Shown here in pieces: positions 50,913 to 58,729 of a stretch of DNA of 64,000 bases. Source of the DNA: Collinsella aerofaciens (GTDB lineage Bacteria > Actinomycetota > Coriobacteriia > Coriobacteriales > Coriobacteriaceae); assembly GCF_015548375.1 (NCBI RefSeq), contig NZ_JADMWW010000004.1:62001-126000 (forward strand), written 5' to 3'. The first letter of the stretch is position 1, and each line of letters begins with the position of its first letter. A model generated the notes under the pieces. The model had not been told where the DNA came from. It searched no databases and worked only from the letters and a program-made list of their open reading frames with translations. The translations under genes and the position numbers were made by a program.

Positions 50913-50977
50913 GGCTCTAGCTTGAGGGGTGTGTCCCTACGCGGCTCACACCCCGACCCCTTAAGCCATGTGTATGT

Positions 50978-51017
50978 TAAAAGCCGCGTGCTCGAAAGAG
51001 CGCGCGGCTTTTGTTTT
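50978..51017 (+). terminator. Rho-independent terminator of the PTS operon
   Basis: AAAAGCCGCG pairs with CGCGGCTTTT and is followed by GTTTT. A second palindrome, GGGGTGTG...CACACCCC, lies just before it at about 50935-50953. Confidence 0.85.
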
Positions 51018-51097
51018 CTTGATGATTCGGGTGTGGCAGACAGATAATGCTAAACACCCTAGGTAGTTAGCCGAATTCGAGCAAAAGGGAGGATAGG

Positions 51098-51829
51098 ATG
51101 GCGATCGGAGCGCGTAAGCAACCGCTGTACGATCAGCTGGTCGATATTCTGACCGAAAAGATCGACCATGAATATCGCGCCGGTGACATGATTCCTTCCG
51201 AGCGCGAACTTTCGGAGCGCTATGGTCTCTCGCGTACTACGGTACGCCTGGCTCTGCAGGAACTGGAGCGTTTAGGACTGGTGGTTCGGCAGCACGGTCG
51301 CGGTACCTTTGTGATTGACCGTTCGGCAAAGGCAACCAATCTTATACAGTCCTACAGCTTTACCGAGCAGATGCGCGCGATGGGTCGCGACCCCGAGACC
51401 ACGATTCTCAAGTTTTGCGAGATGGAGGCCGATAAGAATCTGGCCGAGCATATGGGATTGCGTATCGGTGATCGCATTTTTAAGCTTAAGCGCCTTCGTT
51501 CTGCCGACAACATGCCCATGATGGTCGAACGCAGCTATCTACCAGTTCGTCAATTTCTGTCCCTAAAGCGACCGCTGCTGGAGCGTAAGCCGCTTTACGA
51601 TGTGATTGAGCAAGACTTTCAACAAAAGATACGCGTGGCCGAAGAGGAGTTCTATGCGAGCATAGCCCGTCCCACCGACGCGCACCTTTTGGGAATTGTC
51701 GAGGGCTCGCCTGTGCTCGATTTGGTCAGGACTACGTATAACGAGTCAAACGAGGTTGTGGAGTACACACTCTCGGTTGCTCGTGCCGATCAGTTTAAAT
51801 ACAAGGTTTACCACCAGCGTAGCGATTAG
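51098..51829 (+). CDS. GntR/HutC-family regulator, NagR/DasR-like
   Basis: A 243-residue regulator. The winged helix (about 8-72) has YDQLVDILTEKIDHEYRAGD, IPSERELSERYGLSRTTVRL and a wing RQHGRGTFV. The UTRA domain (about 95-240) binds an effector, in this group an amino-sugar phosphate. It sits between the PTS operon and agaS, and the same palindrome stands before both. It most likely represses them until the sugar phosphate appears. ATG 51098 follows GGGAGG. Confidence 0.93.
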   Translation: MAIGARKQPLYDQLVDILTEKIDHEYRAGDMIPSERELSERYGLSRTTVRLALQELERLGLVVRQHGRGTFVIDRSAKATNLIQSYSFTEQMRAMGRDPETTILKFCEMEADKNLAEHMGLRIGDRIFKLKRLRSADNMPMMVERSYLPVRQFLSLKRPLLERKPLYDVIEQDFQQKIRVAEEEFYASIARPTDAHLLGIVEGSPVLDLVRTTYNESNEVVEYTLSVARADQFKYKVYHQRSD

Positions 51830-51867
51830 TGTCCGCATCGTTTCCATATGATGATTCTTTGCATTTA

Positions 51868-51883
51868 ACTGGTTACTACCAGA
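51868..51883. promoter_or_regulatory. GntR operator before agaS
   Basis: ACTGGTTACTACCAGA matches the NagR/DasR consensus ACTGGTCTAGACCAGT at both ends. It lies where the -35 box of the agaS promoter would be. Confidence 0.68.
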
Positions 51884-51898
51884 TAACCAACCGAAGTG

Positions 51899-51904
51899 TA
51901 TAAT
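51899..51904 (+). promoter_or_regulatory. Probable -10 box of agaS
   Basis: TATAAT. No clear -35 at 17 bases; that spot is covered by the GntR operator. Confidence 0.55.
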
Positions 51905-51943
51905 TGCACGTCAGAGGATTACTTCTAGAGAGAGGTATTAAAA

Positions 51944-53110
51944 ATGTTCGAGAAGAGTGTCGAGGAGCTCACCGAGCTCGGCGCCCAGATCACCACGGCC
52001 GAGATTGCTCAGCAGCCCGAGCTTTGGCGTGATACGCTCAACATCTATCGCGAGAACAAGGAGGCCATCGAGGCCCTCCTGGCCGAGGCTCGCGCTATGG
52101 GCGAGGGCCGTCTGTCCGTTGTCTTCACCGGTGCCGGTACGTCCGACTACGTTGGCGATACCTGCGCCCCGTATCTGCGTCACGCTGGCAACACTGATCT
52201 CTACGACTTTAAGCCCATCGCCACGACCGACATCGTGAGCGCTCCGCGCGACTTCCTGCGCGCCGAGGATCCCACGCTCGTGGTTTCCTTCGCCCGCTCT
52301 GGCAACAGCCCCGAGAGCCTTGCCGCCGTTGCCGTTGCCAAGGAGCTCGTCCACAACGTCAAGTTCCTCAACATCACCTGCGCTCCCGAGGGCAAGCTCG
52401 CCGTCGAGTCTGCCGATGATCCCAACGCGCTGACGCTGCTCATTCCGCGCGCCAACGACAAGGGCTTCGCCATGACCGGTTCTTATTCCTGCATGACCCT
52501 GCTCTCTACCCTTATTTTCGACACTGCCTCTGATGAGCAGAAGGCCGAGTGGGTCGAGACGATTGCCAAGATGGGCGAGGAGGTCATCTCCCGTGAGCCC
52601 GAGATCGCCGATTACCTGGCTGGCGACTTCAACCGCGTGACCTACTTGGGTTCTGGCTCCTTCGGTGGCCTTGCCCAGGAGAGCCAGCTCAAGATCCTCG
52701 AGCTCGCTCACGGTCTGGTCGCTACTTCCTACGACACCTCCATGGGCTATCGTCATGGACCTAAGTCCTTCGTCGACGATAAGACGCTCGTCTTCGTGTT
52801 CGTCAATAACGACGCCTACACCCGTCAGTACGATATCGACATCCTCAACGAGATCGGTGGCGACGAGATCGCTCAGCACACCATCGCCGTTCAGCAGGAA
52901 GGTGCCACCGTCTACGAGGGCGAGTCCTTCACCTTTAAGGGCTACGAGGCACTTCCCGAGGGCTACCTTGCTCTGCCGTTCGTGATGTTTGCCCAGGCTA
53001 TCAGCCTGCTCAACTCCGTGCGCGTGGGCAACACGCCCGACACGCCGAGCCCCACTGGCACGGTCAACCGCGTGGTTAAGGGCGTGACGATTCACCCCTT
53101 CACCGCTTAA
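51944..53110 (+). CDS. agaS: SIS-domain sugar isomerase/deaminase, AgaS type
   Basis: A 388-residue protein with two SIS domains. VVFTGAGTSDYVGDTCAPYL and VVSFARSGNSPESLAAVAVA are sugar-phosphate loops of the first domain; YLGSGSFGGLAQESQLKILE begins the second, with SMGYRHGPKSFVDDKTLVFV after it. AgaS deaminates galactosamine 6-phosphate to tagatose 6-phosphate; glucosamine 6-phosphate is an alternative. It follows a GntR operator and a TATAAT. A terminator follows. Confidence 0.9.
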   Translation: MFEKSVEELTELGAQITTAEIAQQPELWRDTLNIYRENKEAIEALLAEARAMGEGRLSVVFTGAGTSDYVGDTCAPYLRHAGNTDLYDFKPIATTDIVSAPRDFLRAEDPTLVVSFARSGNSPESLAAVAVAKELVHNVKFLNITCAPEGKLAVESADDPNALTLLIPRANDKGFAMTGSYSCMTLLSTLIFDTASDEQKAEWVETIAKMGEEVISREPEIADYLAGDFNRVTYLGSGSFGGLAQESQLKILELAHGLVATSYDTSMGYRHGPKSFVDDKTLVFVFVNNDAYTRQYDIDILNEIGGDEIAQHTIAVQQEGATVYEGESFTFKGYEALPEGYLALPFVMFAQAISLLNSVRVGNTPDTPSPTGTVNRVVKGVTIHPFTA

Positions 53111-53128
53111 TCGCGTCCCCCTGTAAGG

Positions 53129-53170
53129 GCGCCCGTCCGCTCATAACGGCGGGCGGGCGCTTTTTGTTTT
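53129..53170 (+). terminator. Rho-independent terminator of agaS
   Basis: GCGCCCGTCCGC pairs with GCGGGCGGGCGC, followed by TTTTTGTTTT. Confidence 0.92.
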
Positions 53171-53227
53171 ACGTGAGCTGGGTATAAGCATTACCACAGT
53201 CAACTGCTTTAGAAGCGAGGAGTGCAT

Positions 53228-54397
53228 ATGAGCACGTACGCAATTAAGGCTGACAAGTTCTTCTTGCCGGCAGGCCCGCAACTGGGCGGCTATCTTATGG
53301 TCGAGGATGGCGTCTTTGGCGCCTGGCAGGCCGACGAGCCCTCTTGCGAGATTAAGGACTACACGGGATCGTGGATCGCACCGGGTATGGTCGATACTCA
53401 CATCCATGGCTTCTACAACCACTCAACTACTGATAACGATCCCGAGGGCATCGATATCAGCTCGACTGAGCTCGCCCGTCGCGGTACCACCAGCTGGCTG
53501 CCCACGACGTTCACCGATGGCGTCGAGCAGATCAAGGACGCCTGCGCCGCCATCGCTCAGGCGGACGAGGGTCGCGGCCCCGACTTCTGCGGTGCTCGCA
53601 TTCAGGGCATCTACCTGGAGGGCCCCTTCTTTACCATGAAGCACGTGGGCGCGCAGAACCCCGCTTATCTTATCGATCCCTCCGAGGAGGTCTTCGATCA
53701 GTGGCAGGAGGCTGCGGGTGGTCGCATCGTTAAGAGCGCCATGGCGGCCGAGCGCGACGGTGCCGCTGCTTATGCGGCTGCTCTGAACGCCAAGGGTGTG
53801 GTGACCAGCATCGGTCACTCCGACGCCACCTACGATGAGTGCATCGCCGCCATCAACGCCGGTGCCAGCTGCTTTACGCATACCTATAACGGCCAGCGCG
53901 GGTTGCATCACCGCGAGCCCGGTGTTGTGGGTGCTGCCATGTCCACGCCCGAGGCCTACGCCGAAATCATCTGTGACGGCAAGCACGTAAACCCTGCCGC
54001 CATCAAGGCACTGCTGCAGGCAAAGGGCTGGCAGCATACGGTGCTCATCACCGACTGCCTGGGCTGCGGCGGCATGCCCGAGGGCAGCTACACCAGTGGT
54101 GGTATGGACGTCATCATGAAGGACAACCTGTGCTGGCTCGCCGACGGCAAGAGCATTGCCGGCTCGGTGCTCACGCTTGCCCAGGGCGTCAAGAACATCG
54201 TCGACTGGGGCATCGCCAGCGCCGATATCGCCATTCGCATGGCAACCGAGGTGCCGGCACGCTCCGCGCACATCGAGGATAAGTGCGGCAGCATCATGCC
54301 GGGTCGCGACGCCGACTTTGTCGTGTTCGACCATGAGCTCACCCTCGTCGAGACGTATGTTGGCGGCCAGAGCGTCGGCAACGCCTTTACCGAGTAA
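53228..54397 (+). CDS. nagA: N-acetylglucosamine/galactosamine-6-phosphate deacetylase
   Basis: A 389-residue amidohydrolase. The metal pair HxH is His58 and His60 in MVDTHIHGFYNH. The later VTSIGHSDATYDECIAAINA, HTYNGQRGLHHREPGVVGA and VLITDCLGCGGMPEG give further ligands and the catalytic Asp. It removes the acetyl group from GlcNAc-6-P or GalNAc-6-P made by the PTS. ATG 53228 follows GCGAGGAG; a GTG at 53222 is possible. A fragment of a second copy lies at 57139. Confidence 0.94.
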   Translation: MSTYAIKADKFFLPAGPQLGGYLMVEDGVFGAWQADEPSCEIKDYTGSWIAPGMVDTHIHGFYNHSTTDNDPEGIDISSTELARRGTTSWLPTTFTDGVEQIKDACAAIAQADEGRGPDFCGARIQGIYLEGPFFTMKHVGAQNPAYLIDPSEEVFDQWQEAAGGRIVKSAMAAERDGAAAYAAALNAKGVVTSIGHSDATYDECIAAINAGASCFTHTYNGQRGLHHREPGVVGAAMSTPEAYAEIICDGKHVNPAAIKALLQAKGWQHTVLITDCLGCGGMPEGSYTSGGMDVIMKDNLCWLADGKSIAGSVLTLAQGVKNIVDWGIASADIAIRMATEVPARSAHIEDKCGSIMPGRDADFVVFDHELTLVETYVGGQSVGNAFTE

Positions 54398-54401
54398 CGA
54401 T

Positions 54402-54440
54402 AAAAAAGACGGCGGGCCCGAATCTGCTCGGACCCGCCGT
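54402..54440 (-). terminator. Terminator between nagA and the flavodoxin gene
   Basis: ACGGCGGGCCCGA pairs with TCGGACCCGCCGT. The T-run lies on the minus strand (AAAAAAG on +), so it mainly serves the flavodoxin gene. Confidence 0.8.
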
Positions 54441-54471
54441 ATGGGTTAAACGCTCAAAAGCACCTTCACAG

Positions 54472-55056
54472 TTACAGCTTGTTAGCAATCTTCTTTGCCG
54501 TGCGCTTAACGCCGGCCACCAGGCCTCCCGCAGGATGCTCCTTCTCGTATGCTAGGCGCTTCTCGCGCTTGGCGTACTCTTCGACGATGATGTCGCCATA
54601 CTCGTCTTCGATCTTGTCGAAGAAGTCGACGGCGCCCTTAATTTCCTCCGCGGTCGGGTGTCCCTTTTGGACACCGCCGGCGAGCTTGAACGGCCCCCAC
54701 GTATCAAAGCCGGGGCAGCCGTAGACACCCATAAAGATGGCCTGCCTCATGCGGCAGATGCCATCGATATCCTTGCCGTACCACTTGTTTTTGCCACCGT
54801 AGGTCATAAGGCCAAACACCTTGTCCTGCGGCTGCAGCACGTTCGTGAGCACGCGTGCCATGTCCTTGTCGATCTCGGAGTAATAGATGCCCGTGGCGAC
54901 ACCGATTAGATGATATTCGTGTAGGTCGGGGTACTCGTTTTTACCGAGCGCCTTGACGTCGAGGGTATCGATCTCGGGGTGTGCCTCGACGATGGCGTCC
55001 ACGAGCTTTTTCGTATTGCCGTGGTGGCGCGAGGCGTAGAGGATGATGGTTCGCAT
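54472..55056 (-). CDS. Flavodoxin-family protein
   Basis: A 194-residue protein. TIILYASRHHGNTKKLVDAI is the FMN-phosphate loop, and LIGVATGIYYSEIDKDM and KVFGLMTYGGKNKWYGKDID are the usual later blocks. It carries electrons or acts as an FMN reductase; the partner is unknown. The C-terminal 35 residues are basic. ATG 55056 was chosen because the FMN motif starts here; the frame stays open far upstream but without protein-like sequence. It interrupts the + strand amino-sugar genes. Confidence 0.85.
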   Translation of the reverse strand: MRTIILYASRHHGNTKKLVDAIVEAHPEIDTLDVKALGKNEYPDLHEYHLIGVATGIYYSEIDKDMARVLTNVLQPQDKVFGLMTYGGKNKWYGKDIDGICRMRQAIFMGVYGCPGFDTWGPFKLAGGVQKGHPTAEEIKGAVDFFDKIEDEYGDIIVEEYAKREKRLAYEKEHPAGGLVAGVKRTAKKIANKL

Positions 55057-55212
55057 AAGAAGGCCTTTCAGCTGTAATTGCATCAATGTCTGTATGGTAC
55101 CCCGTTGCATGGCTGGGATACCGCACGCATCGATGAACGTGCAGGCTTGTCCTTTGGTCAGGGCTGAGACGGGTACTTGTGAGCAAAAAGCAGTTGTTCG
55201 AAAGGATGGGCA

Positions 55213-56094
55213 ATGGAATACGCTCTCTCCAACGATTCGATTTCTATTAAGGTGTCCACGGCTGGCGGTTCGTTTACCTCGATCGAGGCTGGAGGTCGCG
55301 AGTATCTTTGGCAGGGCGATCCCGCCGTATGGTCCGGCCAGGCACCGATTTGCTTCCCGATTTGCGGAGGCTTGCGCGACAACAGCGCCATGACGTTTGC
55401 CGGGCATCATGTAAAGCTCGCTCGCCACGGCTTTGCGCGCAAGCAGGAGTGGAAGCTGCTGAGCCAAGGCGAAAACGAGCTGGCGATGTGCCTGGCTTCG
55501 GAGGATAACGCCGCGCTGCTGAGCGATTATCCGTATCCGTTTAAGCTTGTCGCCCGCTATACGCTCGAAGACGCCGCCGTGCGCGTCTCCTATGAGGTTA
55601 CCAACGAGGGCACCGAGGACATGCCGTTCTTTATCGGTGGGCACCCCGGCTTTAGGTGTCCGCTCGATGAGGGCGAGGCCTATACGGACTACGAGTTGCG
55701 CTTCGATAAAGACGAGGCTGCGGAGCTTTGCACCGCCGTACCCTCGACCGGATTGATCGATGTAGCTAACCGCTCCAAGAACCCCATGGTGGGAAAGACG
55801 CTGCCCCTGTCGCATGAGCTCTTCGATTTTGCGGAGACCATCTTTGACGTGCTCGAGAGTCGTCAGGTCACGCTTTCCAAGAAGGGCGAGGACAAGGGCG
55901 TTCGCTTGAGCTTTGAGGGCTTTCCGTATCTCATTGTGTGGAGTAAGCCCGAGGGCGATTTTGTGGCAGTTGAACCCTGGGGCGGCCTTTCGACCTGTTC
56001 CGATGAGGACGACGTGCTTGAGCATAAGCGCGGCTGCCTTGTCGCCAAGCCCAAGGAGACCGTCGTTCGCTCGTTCACGATTGAGATTCTGTAA
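55213..56094 (+). CDS. Aldose 1-epimerase-family protein (LacX-like)
   Basis: A 293-residue beta-rich protein. ICFPICGGLRDNSAMTFAGH, KLARHGFARKQEW and FFIGGHPGFRCPL are the marks of the LacX/YeaD branch, with His near 74 and His near 145 as likely catalytic residues. It probably changes anomers of a hexose or hexose phosphate taken up nearby. ATG 55213 follows GAAAGGA. The kinase gene begins 59 bases after its stop. Confidence 0.88.
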   Translation: MEYALSNDSISIKVSTAGGSFTSIEAGGREYLWQGDPAVWSGQAPICFPICGGLRDNSAMTFAGHHVKLARHGFARKQEWKLLSQGENELAMCLASEDNAALLSDYPYPFKLVARYTLEDAAVRVSYEVTNEGTEDMPFFIGGHPGFRCPLDEGEAYTDYELRFDKDEAAELCTAVPSTGLIDVANRSKNPMVGKTLPLSHELFDFAETIFDVLESRQVTLSKKGEDKGVRLSFEGFPYLIVWSKPEGDFVAVEPWGGLSTCSDEDDVLEHKRGCLVAKPKETVVRSFTIEIL

Positions 56095-56153
56095 TTCCGT
56101 TTTGTCGACTCGTATCGCGAGGCATAAGGAGCCTGCGAGATAAGGAGCTAAAA

Positions 56154-57089
56154 ATGATCCTCACCGTTACGATGAACCCGTCTGTCGATACGCGCTATCA
56201 GCTCGATGAGCTCATTATCGACGACGTCAACCGTGTGACGCCCGAAAAGACCGCCGGCGGCAAGGGCCTCAACGTGGCCCGTGTGCTGGGTCAGCTGGGC
56301 GACGACGTTGTGGCAACCGGTCTGCTCGGCGGCCACATGGGCGCCTACATGGCTGAGCTCATGGATGCCAACGGCATTAAGAATGATTTTGTACCCATCA
56401 AGGGCGAGACTCGTATTTGCCTCAACATCCTCCACGCCGGCAACCAGACCGAGCTGCTCGAGAGCGGCCCGACGATTGCCCCCGAGGAGCTCGATGCCTT
56501 TACCGCCAAGTTTACCGAGCTTGCGAGCAAGGCCGCTGTCGTTACCATCTCGGGTTCGCTACCCCGCGGTGTCGAGGCAGACTACTATGCCAAGATCACG
56601 GGCATTGCCGAGAAGGCCGGTGCCAAGGTGCTGCTCGATACCTCGGGTGCTTCGCTCGAGGCCGCCCTTAAGTCCGAAATTAAGCCCGAGCTGGTCAAGC
56701 CTAATCTGACCGAGATTAACGGCCTTCTGGGCACGAGCTTTACCACCGACGATGTGGACGAGCTCCGCGCCGCACTTGCCTCTGACGCCCGCTTCTCCGA
56801 TATCCCCTGGGTCGTCGTGTCCATGGGTGCCGCCGGTTCCGTGGGCTTCCACAATGGCCGTGCGTTCCGCGCCAAGACTCCCGATATCCCCGCCGTTAAC
56901 GCTACGGGCTCTGGCGACTCGACCATTGCCGGCTTCGCACATGCGATAGCTGCTGGCGCAGACGACGAGACGGTGCTGCGTACCGCCAACACCTGTGGCA
57001 AGCTCAATGCCATGGATCCCATGACCGGCCATCTGGTTATGGACCGTTGGGACGAGGTCTACAACGGCGTTGCCGTGACCGAGCTGTAA
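56154..57089 (+). CDS. PfkB-family 1-phosphofructokinase / tagatose-6-phosphate kinase
   Basis: A 311-residue ribokinase-fold enzyme. It begins MILTVTMNPSVDTRYQLDEL, has TAGGKGLNVARVLGQLG and the catalytic Asp255 in NATGSGDSTIAGFAHA. The FruK/LacC branch phosphorylates fructose 1-phosphate or tagatose 6-phosphate. Beside agaS the latter fits: tagatose 6-phosphate to the 1,6-bisphosphate. No tagatose-bisphosphate aldolase is in the window, so the substrate stays open. ATG 56154 follows AAGGAG. Confidence 0.9.
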   Translation: MILTVTMNPSVDTRYQLDELIIDDVNRVTPEKTAGGKGLNVARVLGQLGDDVVATGLLGGHMGAYMAELMDANGIKNDFVPIKGETRICLNILHAGNQTELLESGPTIAPEELDAFTAKFTELASKAAVVTISGSLPRGVEADYYAKITGIAEKAGAKVLLDTSGASLEAALKSEIKPELVKPNLTEINGLLGTSFTTDDVDELRAALASDARFSDIPWVVVSMGAAGSVGFHNGRAFRAKTPDIPAVNATGSGDSTIAGFAHAIAAGADDETVLRTANTCGKLNAMDPMTGHLVMDRWDEVYNGVAVTEL

Positions 57090-57138
57090 GAGCTTGGGCG
57101 TCGGCCCCGGCATCGGTTGCTTGCTTGTGGATAGAGCC

Positions 57139-57261
57139 GATGACAAGTGCGGTAGCATTATGCCGGGGCGCGACGCCGATGACGTCGTGTTCAATCCCGA
57201 CCTTACCCTGGTCGAGACGTATGTGGGTGGCAACAGCGTCGGTAACGCGTTTGCCGAGTAG
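57139..57261 (+). pseudogene. nagA: Remnant of a second nagA (3' end only)
   Basis: The frame 57139-57261 ends in TAG and encodes DDKCGSIMPGRDADDVVFNP followed by DLTLVETYVGGNSVGNAFAE. It matches the last 40 residues of NagA (53228-54397) at 33 positions. There is no start and nothing more of the gene upstream. It is a relic of a duplicated or previously acquired nagA. Confidence 0.85.
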
Positions 57262-57293
57262 CTGCCAAAGAAACGATCCGAGAGGGGATTTAG

Positions 57294-57767
57294 ATGATTT
57301 ACGGTGCACTGGGCGATATCGAGGAATACCGCGGAATGCTCAAGAGCCTCGATGTGCTGATCGACTGGCTCGAGGAGAACGACCCGGCGCAGCTCGAGGT
57401 CGGCAGCCATCAGATCCTGGGCGACAAGGTCTTTGCGAACGTCATGGCTCCCACGACGCGACCCGAGGCCGAGGCTCACTATGAGACGCATCAGCGCTAT
57501 CACGATCTGCAGATCGACGTTGAGGGTCGTGAGGCCTTTAAGGTCGCCACGGGCAGCCTGACGCTGGTTCAGGAGTTTGACGAGAAGGACGACTACGATC
57601 TGGTCGATTCCGACGCTTCGATTGCCGGCGATCTTGCTGACGACAAGTTTGCACTGTTCGTTGCCGGCGAACCTCATATGCCCACGCTCGAGTTCCCGGG
57701 CGATGGCGCACAGCCGGTCAAGAAGATCTGCTTTAAGCTGCTTGCCGACGCCTACTGGGAGGAGTAG
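57294..57767 (+). CDS. YhcH/YjgK/YiaL-family protein (NanQ-like)
   Basis: A 157-residue cupin-like protein of the DUF386 family. MIYGALGDIEEYRGM opens it; THQRYHDLQIDVEGREAFKV holds the metal-binding His and Glu, and FALFVAGEPHMPTLEFPGDG a further His. NanQ members help sialic-acid use as anomerases, and others sit in sugar operons. The nagA remnant just upstream suggests an older amino-sugar cassette. ATG 57294 follows GAGAGGGG. A terminator follows. Confidence 0.9.
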   Translation: MIYGALGDIEEYRGMLKSLDVLIDWLEENDPAQLEVGSHQILGDKVFANVMAPTTRPEAEAHYETHQRYHDLQIDVEGREAFKVATGSLTLVQEFDEKDDYDLVDSDASIAGDLADDKFALFVAGEPHMPTLEFPGDGAQPVKKICFKLLADAYWEE

Positions 57768-57827
57768 CGAACTGCTCGGCTGAGCTGTTCGTGTTGTGAG
57801 CGTTATCCCTTGGAGGAGCGCGCTTGG

Positions 57828-57876
57828 GCCCCGCTGATCGCGGTTCCTTTGGGGATTGCGGTTGGCGGGGCTTTTT
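57828..57876 (+). terminator. Rho-independent terminator after the YhcH gene
   Basis: GCCCCGC pairs with GCGGGGC over a partly paired interior, followed by TTTTT. Confidence 0.8.
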
Positions 57877-57942
57877 GCTGTGTAGGGGAGTTGCCGGCGA
57901 CGTTGTGCTTGGATTGGCGGATGTGCGTCCGAAATCGGCAAC

Positions 57943-57966
57943 AAAAAAGCCGTCCGAAGGCGGCTA
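57943..57966 (-). terminator. Terminator of tRNA-Thr
   Basis: On the minus strand AGCCGCC TTCG GACGGCT is followed by TTTTTT. It starts about 10 bases after the tRNA. Confidence 0.85.
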
Positions 57967-57976
57967 TCTTGTGCAA

Positions 57977-58052
57977 TGGAGCCAGCGACCGGGCTCGAAC
58001 CGGTGACCCCCGCTTTACGAGAGCGGTGCTCTACCAACTGAGCTACGCTGGC
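57977..58052 (-). tRNA. tRNA-Thr (anticodon CGU)
   Basis: Read on the minus strand, the acceptor GCCAGCG pairs with CGCTGGC, the D arm is GCTC...GAGC, the anticodon stem CCGCT/AGCGG holds the loop CTCGTAA with anticodon CGT, and the T arm is ACCGG TTCGAGC CCGGT. The 3' CCA is encoded after discriminator U. Length is 76 bases. Confidence 0.96.
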
Positions 58053-58209
58053 GGCCATGTGGTGACGCAACTGAGGCGTCAACGGCTGTCTATGATACGG
58101 GACATCGCACATCCGCGCAAGGGTTCCGACGGCTTTTCTCACTTTAAATGCACTAATATTGGAGACGTGATGTCCCGCTCGTATGGGTCTCAAACAGAAT
58201 GGGGCAGCC

Positions 58210-58692
58210 ATGGCTCAACCCAAGATTCTTCTCACGCGTATCGATGACCGTTTCATTTACGGGCAAGACGTTGAGCTGTGGAACGAGGCGACTGGTTCCA
58301 ACCTTGTCCTAATCGTCAACGATGAGATCGCGGCGGATTCGCGCCAATGGGCACCCATGAGGGCGGCGGCGCCAGAAGGCGTCTGGACAAGGTTTTTCTC
58401 GGTGCAAAGGACTATCGACATCATTCATACCGCAACGCCGCGTCAATGGATTCTGATCATGGTAGCCTCACCCGTCGATGCGCTCGCGCTAGTTAAGGGT
58501 GGTGTGCCGATTACCAAGATCAGCATTGGCCATATGCAGACAGGGGAGGGCAAACGCTCTGTAACGCCCGCAGTCGCCATAGACGATGCGGACATCGTCG
58601 CCCTCAAAGAGCTGCAAAAGCTCGGCATAGAACTAGAAATCCGTTACCTCCCCAGCTCCAATCCCGACCCCATCCAACTAGTCATTGGGTAG
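58210..58692 (+). CDS. Orphan PTS mannose-family EIIB paralogue lacking the phospho-histidine
   Basis: A 160-residue protein, the same length as the operonic IIB at 48467 and clearly related (ILLTRIDDRFIYGQDVELW, FFSVQRTIDIIHTATPRQW, LVKGGVPITKISIGHMQTGE). The active His17 of RLVHGQV is Tyr17 (RFIYGQDV), so normal phosphotransfer should be impossible. No IIA, IIC or IID adjoins it. It may be a regulatory decoy, a partner-binding protein or a decaying copy; the frame is intact. ATG 58210 follows ATGGGG. The last codons and stop lie inside a REP-like repeat. Confidence 0.85.
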   Translation: MAQPKILLTRIDDRFIYGQDVELWNEATGSNLVLIVNDEIAADSRQWAPMRAAAPEGVWTRFFSVQRTIDIIHTATPRQWILIMVASPVDALALVKGGVPITKISIGHMQTGEGKRSVTPAVAIDDADIVALKELQKLGIELEIRYLPSSNPDPIQLVIG

Positions 58693-58700
58693 TCATTGGG
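58678..58700. repeat. REP-like fragment flanking the insertion sequence, tandem TAGTCATTGGG
   Basis: CTAGTCATTGGG (58678-58689) is followed at once by TAGTCATTGGG. This is the left half of the TAGTCA...TGACTA repeat whose other half begins at 60113. Confidence 0.75.
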
Positions 58701-58729
58701 TGTTCCTATAGTTTTGTCAACCGTCGGGG

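Noticed and set aside
54472-56025. A 517-residue fusion upstream of flavodoxin
   Set aside because: The upstream 320 residues are the antisense of the epimerase-like gene; the FMN motif starts at ATG 55056.
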